From Bordetella parapertussis (GTDB lineage Bacteria > Pseudomonadota > Gammaproteobacteria > Burkholderiales > Burkholderiaceae_C): a DNA stretch of 12,031 bases. Of this stretch, positions 1-7,138 are shown in pieces (positions within the stretch are counted from its first letter, which is position 1; every line of letters begins with the position of its first letter). Made by a program: the position numbers and the translations under genes. Below the pieces are notes generated by a model. The model did not search any database. It had not been told where the DNA came from and was given only the letters and a program-made list of their open reading frames with translations. The stretch is from the NCBI GenBank assembly GCA_945907335.1, contig CAMDSU010000040.1, positions 1 to 12,031 of the forward strand, in the 5' to 3' direction.

Positions 1-2
1 AG

Positions 3-914
3 CAAGCGCTGGACCTGGTGGGCAAAACATTGCTTGATCCGCAAGACACAGTGTTGGTGGAGTCGCCGACTTTTTTAGCCACCATCCAATGTTTCCGTTT
101 GTACGGTCCCACCGTTTTGGGTGTGCCGATTGATGAAGACGGTGTGGATATCGATGCTTTGGAACAGATGATCCAACAACACCGCCCCAAACTGGTGTAT
201 CTGGTGCCGACTTTCGGCAACCCCAGCGGTGCCATGACCAGTTTGCAGCGGCGTTTGCGCGTGTTGGAGTTGGCAGTGAAATACCAAACCGTCGTGGTTG
301 AAGACGACCCTTATGGCGATTTGTATTTTGCCGAAGCACCGCCGCCATCACTGCTTGCATTGAGCGCGCAAGTGCCGGGCAGCCGCGATTGGCTGGTGTA
401 TTGCGGTTCACTCAGCAAAGTGTTGTCGCCGGGTTTGCGCATAGGTTGGATGGTGGCACCTGCGGCATTGCTGGCACGCGCCACCATGTGCAAGCAATTC
501 AGCGATGCACACACGTCCACATTCGCGCAAGCCACAGCTGCGCAGTATTTGCAAGCTGGGCGCATGCCGGCCACTTTGCAAAATGTGCGTCAGGTGTACG
601 CCGGTCGCTCCCGCGCCATGTGCGAGGCTTTGCGTGTGCATTTGGGCGAAGGCTTGTCTTTTCACGAACCGATGGGCGGCTTATTTGTCTGGGCGCAATT
701 GACGGGGAAAACGGGGCATACCAAGGATGGCAACTTGTTGGCCAAGCGCGCGATTGAAAAGGGCGTGGCCTTTGTGCCGGGCGCACCGTTTTTTGCCGAT
801 AAGCCTGACAATTCCACCATTCGTTTGAGTTTTGCGACTGCGGATGAAAGCAAGATTGCCGAAGGTATTGAGCGTTTGGGTGCGGCACTGCGTGAAACAG
901 GGCCGACAGCTTGA
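3..914 (+). CDS. PLP-dependent aminotransferase (MocR / 2-aminoadipate aminotransferase-like), 5' partial
   Basis: This is the C-terminal 303 residues of a fold-type I PLP aminotransferase; the open frame runs in from the left edge, so the GTG at 18 is not taken as the real start. Visible landmarks are the GNPSG motif (codons near 219-233), VEDDPYG with the Asp expected to bind the PLP ring nitrogen (near 297-317), and GSLSKVLSPGLRIGW, where the Lys at 417-419 is the expected Schiff-base lysine. The Arg of NSTIRLSFA near the C-terminus is expected to bind the substrate carboxylate. The family includes 2-aminoadipate, valine-pyruvate and aromatic aminotransferases, and also MocR regulators with an N-terminal DNA-binding domain. 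The part that would separate these lies outside the window. Convergent with gcvH, 38 bp apart. Family call firm, substrate unknown. Confidence 0.9.
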   Translation, partial: QALDLVGKTLLDPQDTVLVESPTFLATIQCFRLYGPTVLGVPIDEDGVDIDALEQMIQQHRPKLVYLVPTFGNPSGAMTSLQRRLRVLELAVKYQTVVVEDDPYGDLYFAEAPPPSLLALSAQVPGSRDWLVYCGSLSKVLSPGLRIGWMVAPAALLARATMCKQFSDAHTSTFAQATAAQYLQAGRMPATLQNVRQVYAGRSRAMCEALRVHLGEGLSFHEPMGGLFVWAQLTGKTGHTKDGNLLAKRAIEKGVAFVPGAPFFADKPDNSTIRLSFATADESKIAEGIERLGAALRETGPTA

Positions 915-952
915 ATGGTGGTTCGGGTACGCGGTGGCGACCTAGCTAAAAA

Positions 953-1318
953 TCACTGGCCTGCAAATGCCTGGTAAGCAGCAGCGTCCATCAGATCATC
1001 GACTTCTGGTGCATGGTTGAGTTGCACCTTATAAAACCAACCGGCTCCTTCGGGGTCGGAGTTGGCCAAGGACGGGTCAGCGCGCAAGTCTTCGTTGACT
1101 TCAAGTACCGTCGCGCTGATGGGCATGTGCACATCAGCAGCGGCTTTGACAGACTCGACCACGCCAGCGACGCTGCCTTGGTCATATGGTTTGCCTATTT
1201 CAGCGAAATCCACAAACACAATATCGCCCAGGGTTTCTTGTGCATGCACCGTGATGCCCACAAAAACAGTGTCTGCATCGATGCGTACCCACGTATGTTC
1301 TGAATGGTATTTGGTCAT
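953..1318 (-). CDS. gcvH: Glycine cleavage system H protein (lipoyl carrier)
   Basis: A 121-residue protein of normal GcvH length. It carries the lipoyl arm that shuttles the aminomethyl group between the P, T and L proteins of glycine cleavage in the cytoplasm, and in some bacteria it is also the entry point for lipoate assembly. The lipoylation site is K58 in VESVKAA, and the family signatures HTWVR (residues 8-12), GDIVFVD (31-37) and the C-terminal GWFYKV are present. The start is ATG at 1318, not an upstream in-frame ATG inside the preceding gene; an AGGA lies 8 bases upstream, inside the last codons of the ETF-QO gene. The stop of that gene is only 2 bp before this ATG, so the two are probably cotranscribed and translationally coupled. 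gcvT and gcvP, its usual neighbours, are not in the window. Confidence 0.93.
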   Translation of the reverse strand: MTKYHSEHTWVRIDADTVFVGITVHAQETLGDIVFVDFAEIGKPYDQGSVAGVVESVKAAADVHMPISATVLEVNEDLRADPSLANSDPEGAGWFYKVQLNHAPEVDDLMDAAAYQAFAGQ

Positions 1319-1320
1319 GT

Positions 1321-3006
1321 TTACATTCCTGCGTAATTCGGGCCACCGCCACCTTCTGGCGTGATCCACACAATGTTTTGGGTGGGGTCTTTGATGTCAC
1401 AGGTTTTGCAATGCACACAATTTTGGGCATTGATCTGCAAACGGTCCGCGCCTGTATCTGCTTTGACATATTCATACACACCAGCAGGGCAATATCGCCC
1501 TTCAGGCCCGTCATACAAACCGAGGTTGATGCGAACTGGCACGCTGTCGTCTTTCAGGGTCAGATGTGCCGGTTGGTTTTCTTCGTGGTTGGTGTTGCTG
1601 ATGAATACGCTGGAGAGCTTGTCGAATGACAAGACGCCATCGGGTTTGGGGTAAGCAATAGGCTGCGCGGTGGCCGCCGCTTGCAAGGACTGGTGATCCG
1701 CCTTGTGGTTATGCAGCGTCCAAGGCGGCGTGGAGACGCCAATTTTTGGCAAAAACCATTGTTCAATGCCAGTCATCAAGGAGCCCATGAGCTTGCCTTT
1801 TTTGAACCAATTTTTGAAGTTACGTGTCTGGTGCAACTCGCTATACAGCCAGCTTTTTTCAAACGCTTGCGTGTAGGCACTTAACTTGTCGTGGGCGCGT
1901 CCAGCTTGTATCGCAGCAAACGCCGCGTCTGCGGCCAGCATGCCTGATTTGATGGCCGCGTGACTGCCTTTGATTCGGGCCGCGTTTAAAAAGCCGGCAT
2001 CGCAACCCAGCAGTGCACCGCCGTTAAACACCAAATCGGGCAATGCTTGCGGCGTACCGTTGTTGATGGCCCGCGCACCGTAGCCAATGCGTTTGCCGCC
2101 TTTGAGGTGTTTGGCGATTGAAGGATGTGTTTTCCAACGCTGCATCTCTTCAAATGGATTCATGTATGGATTGCGGTAATCCAACCCGAGCACAAAGCCC
2201 AAAGTGACTTGGTTATCTGCGAGGTGATACAGAAAACCGCCACCAAAGCTGCTGTCCTCGATGGGCCATCCCGAGGTGTGGACCACCAAGCCTGGTTGAG
2301 CCAGTGCCGGGTCAACTTCCCACAACTCTTTGATACCAATGGCAAAGGTTTGCGTGTCTTTGCCTTTGTTCAAGCCAAAACGATCAATGAGTTGTTTGCC
2401 TAAATGGCCGCGTGCACCTTCCGCAAATAAGGTGTACTTGGCATGCAGTTCCATGCCCAATTGGAAATGGTCGGACGCTGTGCCGTCTTTGGCAAGACCG
2501 ACATGCCCAGTGGCAACGCCTTTGACCGCACCTGCATCGTCATACAACACCTCAGCAGCGGTGAAACCGGGGAATATTTCAACGCCTAAGTTTTCTGCTT
2601 GTTGCGCCATCCACTTGACCACATTGCTCAACGACACCACATAGCAGCCGTGATTGTGAAAGTTACGTGGCATCAGCCAAGCGGGTGTAGCAGTGTGCCC
2701 TGTGGCAGACAACACCAGCAGTTCGTCAGCCGTGACAACTTGTTGCAATGGGGCGCCCATGGATTTCCATGTTGGAAACAATTCGTTCATGGCGCGTGGG
2801 TCCATGACAGCCCCCGACAAGATATGCGCCCCGGGCTCTGAACCTTTTTCAATGACCACCACCGATATGTCTTTGTCGGCAAGAGCTGCCAATTGTTTGA
2901 TGTGAATGGCAGCGGCCAGACCAGCAGGCCCTCCACCAACCACCACCACGTCGTATTCCATGGCCTCGCGCGGACCAAATTGTTCAAGCAGGGAAGAGGG
3001 CGTCAT
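1321..3006 (-). CDS. Electron transfer flavoprotein-ubiquinone oxidoreductase (ETF-QO)
   Basis: A 561-residue membrane-associated FAD and [4Fe-4S] protein that takes electrons from reduced ETF, fed by acyl-CoA and other flavin dehydrogenases, and passes them to ubiquinone. The N-terminal FAD-binding motif VVVGGGPAGL is at residues 21-30, followed by EKGSEPGAHILSGAV, typical of ETF-QO. The C-terminal cluster domain holds four cysteines, C506 (RYCPAGVYEY) and C530, C533 and C536 (CVHCKTCDIKDP), which are the expected [4Fe-4S] ligands. Length matches the family. The ATG at 3006 is used because residues 1-16 (ending GPREAMEYDVVVVGGG) resemble the usual N-terminus; no strong Shine-Dalgarno is visible, and M16 is a less likely alternative. 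First gene of a pair with gcvH, divergent from the SDR gene. ETF itself (etfAB) is not in the window. Confidence 0.95.
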   Translation of the reverse strand: MTPSSLLEQFGPREAMEYDVVVVGGGPAGLAAAIHIKQLAALADKDISVVVIEKGSEPGAHILSGAVMDPRAMNELFPTWKSMGAPLQQVVTADELLVLSATGHTATPAWLMPRNFHNHGCYVVSLSNVVKWMAQQAENLGVEIFPGFTAAEVLYDDAGAVKGVATGHVGLAKDGTASDHFQLGMELHAKYTLFAEGARGHLGKQLIDRFGLNKGKDTQTFAIGIKELWEVDPALAQPGLVVHTSGWPIEDSSFGGGFLYHLADNQVTLGFVLGLDYRNPYMNPFEEMQRWKTHPSIAKHLKGGKRIGYGARAINNGTPQALPDLVFNGGALLGCDAGFLNAARIKGSHAAIKSGMLAADAAFAAIQAGRAHDKLSAYTQAFEKSWLYSELHQTRNFKNWFKKGKLMGSLMTGIEQWFLPKIGVSTPPWTLHNHKADHQSLQAAATAQPIAYPKPDGVLSFDKLSSVFISNTNHEENQPAHLTLKDDSVPVRINLGLYDGPEGRYCPAGVYEYVKADTGADRLQINAQNCVHCKTCDIKDPTQNIVWITPEGGGGPNYAGM

Positions 3007-3149
3007 AGCATTTGTGCAGAGATGTCAATAGAGCGACAGATTCTATGCTCAGCCCAGCGGGGACCGTGGTCATAATGCGCCTAAACAATTCAAAAATTTC
3101 TGCGCAAAGCACAGCCAGTCAATGATTTAAATTTTCACAGGAGTTCATC
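3007..3149. promoter_or_regulatory. Divergent intergenic region between ETF-QO and SDR genes
   Basis: This 143-bp spacer must hold the start signals of both flanking units. A CATAAT at 3071-3076 on the plus strand could be a -10 for the SDR gene, but I see no good -35 at the right distance. On the minus strand a TTGACT lies near 3120, again without a matching -10. The only clear site is the AGGAG at 3139-3143, six bases before the SDR ATG. Confidence 0.4.
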
Positions 3150-3932
3150 ATGTCATACAGTTTAGATTTATCAGGACGCGTTGCTTTGGTCACGGGCGCC
3201 TCCAGCGGGCTCGGTGCTCAGTTCGCTCGCACCTTGGCCGGTGCTGGCGCGGCCGTGGTGCTGGCCAGCAGACGCATTGAAATGCTCAAGACCTTGCGTG
3301 CTGACATCGAAGCTGAGGGCGGTGACGCACATGTGGTCAGTCTGGATGTGACCAGCCGTAAAAGCATTGATAAAGCGATTGAATCCGCCGAGAAAGAAGT
3401 AGGACCTATCGATATTTTGGTGAATAACTCGGGCGTCAGCACCACCCAGCGCTTGGTGGATGTGCAAGAAGAAGATTTTGACTTTGTGTTCAACACCAAT
3501 GTGCGCGGCGCTTTTTTTGTCGCGCAAGCCGTCGGCACACGCATGTTGGCCAGATCTAAAGGTTTGGCGCCCGGCACATTTGGCGGCGGGCGCATCATCA
3601 ATATTGCTTCAATGGCTGCATTGCGAGTGCTGCCGCAAATTGGCATTTACTGCATGAGCAAAGCGGCCATGGTGCAGATGACCAAAGCGATGGCGGTGGA
3701 GTGGGGCAAGCACGGCATTAACGTCAACGCTATTTGTCCAGGTTACATCGATACAGAAATCAACCACCACCACTGGCAGACCGAACAAGGCCAAAAGTTG
3801 GTCAATATGTTGCCGCGTAAGCGCTTGGGTCAACCCAAGGATTTAGATGCGTTATTGGTCATGCTGGCCAGCCCGCAAAGTGATTTCATCAATGGTGCCG
3901 TGATTGCAGCAGATGACGGGTTCGGCGTATGA
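3150..3932 (+). CDS. SDR family NAD(P)-dependent oxidoreductase
   Basis: A 260-residue classical short-chain dehydrogenase/reductase. The cofactor motif TGASSGLG is at residues 15-22, NNSG at 92-95, the catalytic Asn in NTNVRG (N117), Ser at S154 and the Tyr-x3-Lys pair at Y167 and K171. R41 and R42 after the second beta strand suggest a preference for NADP(H). A strong AGGAG sits six bases before the ATG. The gene overlaps the following thioesterase by ATGA, so the two products are likely made together. With ETF-QO and CoA-transferase nearby, a 3-hydroxyacyl-CoA or 3-oxoacyl-thioester substrate is a reasonable inference, but the sequence does not fix it; other alcohols or sterol-like substrates are possible. 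Family call firm. Confidence 0.93.
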   Translation: MSYSLDLSGRVALVTGASSGLGAQFARTLAGAGAAVVLASRRIEMLKTLRADIEAEGGDAHVVSLDVTSRKSIDKAIESAEKEVGPIDILVNNSGVSTTQRLVDVQEEDFDFVFNTNVRGAFFVAQAVGTRMLARSKGLAPGTFGGGRIINIASMAALRVLPQIGIYCMSKAAMVQMTKAMAVEWGKHGINVNAICPGYIDTEINHHHWQTEQGQKLVNMLPRKRLGQPKDLDALLVMLASPQSDFINGAVIAADDGFGV

Positions 3933-4348
3933 GGATTGAAATTCCGGAACAAAAAAAATGGGTGTTTGATAAGACCATTTCCATTCGCTGGGGCGACATG
4001 GATGCGATGGGGCATTTGAACAATACCAGTTACTTCCGATTTCTTGAAACCGCCCGCATTGATTGGATGACTCAACTGGGTTGCACGCCATTGCCTACAG
4101 GCGAAGGCCCGGTCATCATCAATGCGTTTTGCAATTTTTACAAGCAGTTCGAATACCCGGGTGATGTTTTGATCAAGATGTATGTCAGTGAACCAGGCCG
4201 AAGCAGTTTTGAGTCATGGGCAACGCTTGAGCGCACCGACATGCCGGGGGTTATCCATGCGGCAGGTGGTGCAACAACCGTGTGGGTGGATTTTCCTGCG
4301 CAAAAGTCTGTGCCCATGCCTGCGTGGTTCAAAGAAATAATCAGTTGA
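3929..4348 (+). CDS. Acyl-CoA thioesterase, 4HBT-type hotdog fold
   Basis: A 139-residue single hotdog-domain protein of the 4-hydroxybenzoyl-CoA thioesterase type, expected to hydrolyse acyl-CoA to free acid and CoA in the cytoplasm as a dimer or tetramer. The hallmark region is IRWGDMDAMGHLNNTSYFRF (residues 19-38), with D25 the candidate catalytic acid by alignment with the family. Family length is usually 130-150. The ATG overlaps the TGA of the SDR gene (ATGA at 3929-3932), with no separate promoter, so it depends on SDR transcription and translation. The pairing suggests that the SDR product, or an acyl-CoA made beside it, is released as a free acid. Chain length and ring specificity cannot be read from the sequence. 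Confidence 0.9.
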   Translation: MRIEIPEQKKWVFDKTISIRWGDMDAMGHLNNTSYFRFLETARIDWMTQLGCTPLPTGEGPVIINAFCNFYKQFEYPGDVLIKMYVSEPGRSSFESWATLERTDMPGVIHAAGGATTVWVDFPAQKSVPMPAWFKEIIS

Positions 4349-4485
4349 CAAAAGATTCACACCAAGAAAAAACACCAACTTACATAGTTTTAAAGATATC
4401 AATTTATTAACTAATGTAGATTAATATAACTATTTTTCGTATAAGATCGGCGCAGGTCACATATCTGGCAAACAGCGACATCGAC
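4349..4485 (+). promoter_or_regulatory. AT-rich leader upstream of the TetR gene, candidate promoter/operator
   Basis: The 137 bp between the thioesterase stop and the tetR ATG are much richer in A and T than the flanking genes, especially 4381-4442. TATAAC (4425-4430) and TATAAG (4440-4445) could serve as -10 elements, but neither has a convincing -35. An imperfect AT dyad around 4404-4429 (TTATTAA and TTAATATAA arms) could be a TetR self-binding site. No terminator hairpin follows the thioesterase gene. Promoter function is likely; exact elements are uncertain. Confidence 0.4.
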
Positions 4486-5112
4486 ATGCGCAAGCAACCT
4501 ATTCAAAAAAGAGCACAGCTCACTATTGAGGCTATTTTTCAAGCCACGGCTCAACTGGTCGAACGCGAGGGCATGGCTGGATTGACGACCAACAAAATTG
4601 CTGCAAAAGCTGGGTTTTCCGTGGGCACGTTGTACCAATACTTTGCCAGCAAGGATGAAATCTTTCGGGCCATGGTGCAATATTCCAGAGAAACCGTTCT
4701 CAAAGAATTAAGCAGCTATTTGTACCGGATTGAAACCAAAACAGACGCCAGCGACATAGATCCCAAATTTTTTTTCAGGCATTACATCAGGATTTGTATC
4801 AAAGGCTTTGCCATCGGCGATGAAGACAAGCAAGTTGTTAACCGTTTGTGCTGGTTGGTGGAAACACCCGAGGAAACCACTCACACCATGAAAGCCATGG
4901 TCGACAGGTTACGCGCTTGCTTCAAATATATTCAGCATCCTTATTTGTCAAGAATGTCTCCTATTCGCTGCTATGTACTCAACCGATCAATGATGGGTTG
5001 CCTGCGCTATACAGCACTAGAGCGGGTGGAAATTGAAGACCCGCAAGAATTTGAAGATGCCTTTGTTGAAATGATCATGGGCCAGTTGCAGTTACAGACC
5101 ACCGTCAATTAG
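4486..5112 (+). CDS. TetR/AcrR family transcriptional regulator
   Basis: A 208-residue one-component repressor of typical TetR length. The N-terminal DNA-binding domain is clear: residues 11-30 form the first helix region, and the helix-turn-helix TTNKIAAKAGFSVGTLYQYF spans about 34-53, followed by ASKDEIF. The ligand-binding C-terminal part is helical and not assignable to a ligand. The start ATG at 4486 has no strong Shine-Dalgarno. It follows the SDR-thioesterase pair in the same direction and is convergent with the peroxidase-related gene. TetR proteins often control adjacent genes, so the acyl-CoA genes on its left are the best candidate targets, by position only. Confidence 0.93.
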   Translation: MRKQPIQKRAQLTIEAIFQATAQLVEREGMAGLTTNKIAAKAGFSVGTLYQYFASKDEIFRAMVQYSRETVLKELSSYLYRIETKTDASDIDPKFFFRHYIRICIKGFAIGDEDKQVVNRLCWLVETPEETTHTMKAMVDRLRACFKYIQHPYLSRMSPIRCYVLNRSMMGCLRYTALERVEIEDPQEFEDAFVEMIMGQLQLQTTVN

Positions 5113-5127
5113 CGGTTATTTTTTTTC
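5101..5127 (+). terminator. Possible weak intrinsic terminator of tetR
   Basis: A short hairpin, ACCG (5101-5104) with CGGT (5113-5116) and an 8-base loop, is followed by A and eight T (5119-5126). The T tract is good but the stem is only four base pairs and overlaps the tetR stop, so termination may be incomplete. The T tract also encodes the lysine-rich C-terminus of the convergent gene. Confidence 0.35.
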
Positions 5128-5691
5128 TTTCGGTGTTCTTCCCATGGCATAAAACTCCGTATTTGGCAGCATGCCAGAGAAATTCGCAATTCTGTTGGAC
5201 ATACCAAAAAACGCCGTGATACTGGCAATATCCCAAATATCCTCGTCATTGAAACCTTGCGCATGAAGCGCTGCAAAATCAGTGTCGTCAATCATGTGGC
5301 TGTGAAAACATACTTTCATGGCAAAGTCGAGCATGGCGCGTTGCCTTGCTGAGATATCTGCTTTGCGGTAGTTGATAGCTACTTGGTCTGCCACCAAAGG
5401 TTTTTTTTCATAAATACGCAATATGGCACCATGCGCGATCACGCAGTACAGGCAATGGTTGGCTGCACTGGTGGTGGTGACAATCATTTCTCTGTCACCT
5501 TTCGTGAGGTTGGAATCCTCTTTCAGCATCAAGGCGTCGTGGTAAGCAAAGAAAGCGCGCCATTCAGCAGGGCGACGCGCCAAACTTAAAAACACTTGGG
5601 GGACAAAACCGGCCTTTTCTTGCACCTCCAGTATTTTGTCAACGATGTCTTTTGGAAGGTCTTTAATTTCGGGTGTTGGGTAGCGGTTCAT
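5116..5691 (-). CDS. Peroxidase-related / carboxymuconolactone decarboxylase (AhpD-like) family protein
   Basis: A 191-residue all-helical AhpD-like protein. The redox motif is visible as ANHCLYCVIAHG, with C80 and C83 forming the CxxC and H87 following, as in AhpD-type alkylhydroperoxidase proteins. The N-terminal segment (LEVQEKAGFVPQVFLSLARRP) and total length fit the longer 'peroxidase-related enzyme' subgroup rather than the about 120-residue carboxymuconolactone decarboxylases. The likely role is thiol-dependent peroxide reduction or a related cytoplasmic redox function; the substrate is unknown. The ATG at 5691 is supported by AGGAG (plus-strand CTCCT at 5697-5701). Its stop lies 3 bp from the stop of the convergent tetR gene, and it is divergent from scoA with a 95-bp spacer. 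Confidence 0.88.
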   Translation of the reverse strand: MNRYPTPEIKDLPKDIVDKILEVQEKAGFVPQVFLSLARRPAEWRAFFAYHDALMLKEDSNLTKGDREMIVTTTSAANHCLYCVIAHGAILRIYEKKPLVADQVAINYRKADISARQRAMLDFAMKVCFHSHMIDDTDFAALHAQGFNDEDIWDIASITAFFGMSNRIANFSGMLPNTEFYAMGRTPKEKK

Positions 5692-5753
5692 GCAGGCTCC
5701 TAGTTGCGCACATTATGCCCAGCGCAGAGTACCTAGGCCTACAACCTGCCCAG

Positions 5754-5789
5754 TAGAATGAAACGAATGACTCGCCGGAGAATCGATTG
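5754..5789 (+). promoter_or_regulatory. scoA start signals: -10-like TAGAAT and GGAG before a TTG start
   Basis: TAGAAT at 5754-5759 matches five of six bases of a -10 element but has no clear -35. GGAG at 5777-5780 lies six bases before TTG at 5787-5789, the only in-frame start codon that gives the conserved N-terminus; the ATGs at 5758 and 5767 are out of frame. A perfect 8-bp palindrome TAGGCCTA (5734-5741) lies just upstream and could be an operator. Confidence 0.45.
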
Positions 5790-6494
5790 AACAAACTTTA
5801 TCCAAGTGCTGCAGCAGCACTCAAAGATGTGGTGAAAGATCACCAAATGCTGGCTGTGGGTGGTTTTGGTTTATGCGGTATCCCTGAAGCGCTGATAGAT
5901 GCGCTGCGCGACAGCGGAGTCAAGCACTTGACCGTGATTTCTAACAATGCCGGTGTCGATGATTTTGGTCTGGGGAAATTGTTGGCCACTCGACAAATTA
6001 AAAAAATGATTTCTTCCTATGTGGGCGAGAACAAAGAATTTGAACGCCAATATTTGGCCGGCGAACTTGAGTTGGATTTCACGCCACAAGGCACATTGGC
6101 AGAAAAACTGCGCGCAGGAGGGGCTGGCATTTCTGCTTTTTTCACCAAAACCGGCGTGGGTACCATGGTCGCCGAGGGCAAAGAACTGCGCGAGTTTGAC
6201 GGTGAAACCTATGTCATGGAACGTGCCTTGGTGCCTGAAATTTCATTGGTGAAAGCGCATACGGCAGACAAAGCAGGCAATTTGCAATTTCGCCTAACTG
6301 CTCGCAATTTCAATCCTGCCGTCGCCATGGCAGGAAAATTGTGCATTGTGGAAGTTGAGCATGTGGTGGAGGTCGGAGAGTTGCAGCCTGACGAAATTCA
6401 CTTGCCGGGTATATATGTGCACCGTATCGTGCACAACCCGCATCCTGAAAAACGTATTGAGAAACGCACCATCACAGAGAAAGCAGGAGTCTGA
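5787..6494 (+). CDS. scoA: 3-oxoacid CoA-transferase subunit A
   Basis: A 235-residue alpha subunit of a family I CoA-transferase, moving CoA from succinyl-CoA to acetoacetate or a related 3-oxoacid. The CoA-binding loop GGFGLCGIP is at residues 25-33, followed by [13 protein letters not shown] (51-63) and the well-conserved stretches [20 protein letters not shown] and [17 protein letters not shown]. It begins with TTG, chosen because GGAG precedes it at the right spacing and the resulting [13 protein letters not shown]-terminus is typical. scoB starts 2 bp after its stop, with the scoB ribosome site inside the end of this gene. The two subunits form the active heterotetramer. A 3-oxoadipate CoA-transferase (pcaI) is the main alternative, but sequence style and lack of pca genes favour scoA. 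Confidence 0.92.
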   Translation: MNKLYPSAAAALKDVVKDHQMLAVGGFGLCGIPEALIDALRDSGVKHLTVISNNAGVDDFGLGKLLATRQIKKMISSYVGENKEFERQYLAGELELDFTPQGTLAEKLRAGGAGISAFFTKTGVGTMVAEGKELREFDGETYVMERALVPEISLVKAHTADKAGNLQFRLTARNFNPAVAMAGKLCIVEVEHVVEVGELQPDEIHLPGIYVHRIVHNPHPEKRIEKRTITEKAGV

Positions 6495-6496
6495 CC

Positions 6497-7138
6497 ATGT
6501 CCTGGACACAAGACCAGATGGCAGCACGCGCTGCCCACGAATTACAAGACGGCTTCTATGTCAATTTAGGCATCGGTATTCCCACCTTGGTGGCCAACCA
6601 TGTGCCGTCAAACATAGAAGTCTGGCTGCAATCCGAAAACGGCATGTTGGGTATCGGGCCGTTTCCTACAGAAGATCATGTCGACGCAGATTTGATCAAT
6701 GCTGGCAAACAAACCGTCACGACATTGGCGGGTACATCTATTTTCGGCAGCCACGACAGTTTTGCCATGATTCGTGGCGGCAAAATTAATTTGTCTATTT
6801 TGGGCGCGATGCAAGTCAGTGCCTCTGGCGACCTGGCCAATTGGATGATTCCGGGAAAGATGGTCAAAGGCATGGGCGGCGCCATGGACTTGGTGGCCGG
6901 CGTCAAACGCGTCATCATCTTGATGGAGCATGTGGCCCGCAAAAAAGATGGCGGTGAAGATTTGAAAATATTGCCCGCTTGCACCTTGCCACTGACAGGC
7001 GTTGGCGTGGTGGACCGCATCATCACCGACTTGGGCTTGATGGATGTCACGCCTCAAGGGCTCAAATTGATTGAGTTGGCCGACGGCGTCAGCCGTGAGC
7101 ACATACAAAGTAAAACTGGCGTGACCTTGATCGACTAG
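6497..7138 (+). CDS. scoB: 3-oxoacid CoA-transferase subunit B
   Basis: A 213-residue beta subunit carrying the active site of the CoA-transferase. [12 protein letters not shown] lies at residues 21-32, and the catalytic glutamate, which forms the glutamyl-CoA thioester, is E47 in [12 protein letters not shown] (46-57). The central [14 protein letters not shown] and the C-terminal [11 protein letters not shown] segments are typical. AGGAG lies seven bases before the ATG, within the end of scoA, so the pair is translated as a unit. Its TAG stop shares a palindromic CTAG with the stop of the convergent winged-helix regulator gene. Together with ScoA it would permit use of acetoacetate, or feed 3-oxoacids from the nearby acyl-CoA genes into the thiolase step. 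Confidence 0.93.
   Translation: MSWTQDQMAARAAHELQDGFYVNLGIGIPTLVANHVPSNIEVWLQSENGMLGIGPFPTEDHVDADLINAGKQTVTTLAGTSIFGSHDSFAMIRGGKINLSILGAMQVSASGDLANWMIPGKMVKGMGGAMDLVAGVKRVIILMEHVARKKDGGEDLKILPACTLPLTGVGVVDRIITDLGLMDVTPQGLKLIELADGVSREHIQSKTGVTLID

Noticed and set aside
953..1369. Longer gcvH start at 1369
   Set aside because: The extra 17 residues overlap the end of ETF-QO and are unlike GcvH; the ATG at 1318 with AGGA gives the conserved start.
4345..4350. Perfect TTGACA overlapping the thioesterase stop
   Set aside because: No -10-like hexamer lies 16-18 bases downstream; it is probably coincidental.
6608..7108. 166-codon minus-strand frame opposite scoB
   Set aside because: scoB is a clear conserved gene on the plus strand and the antisense product has no recognisable features.
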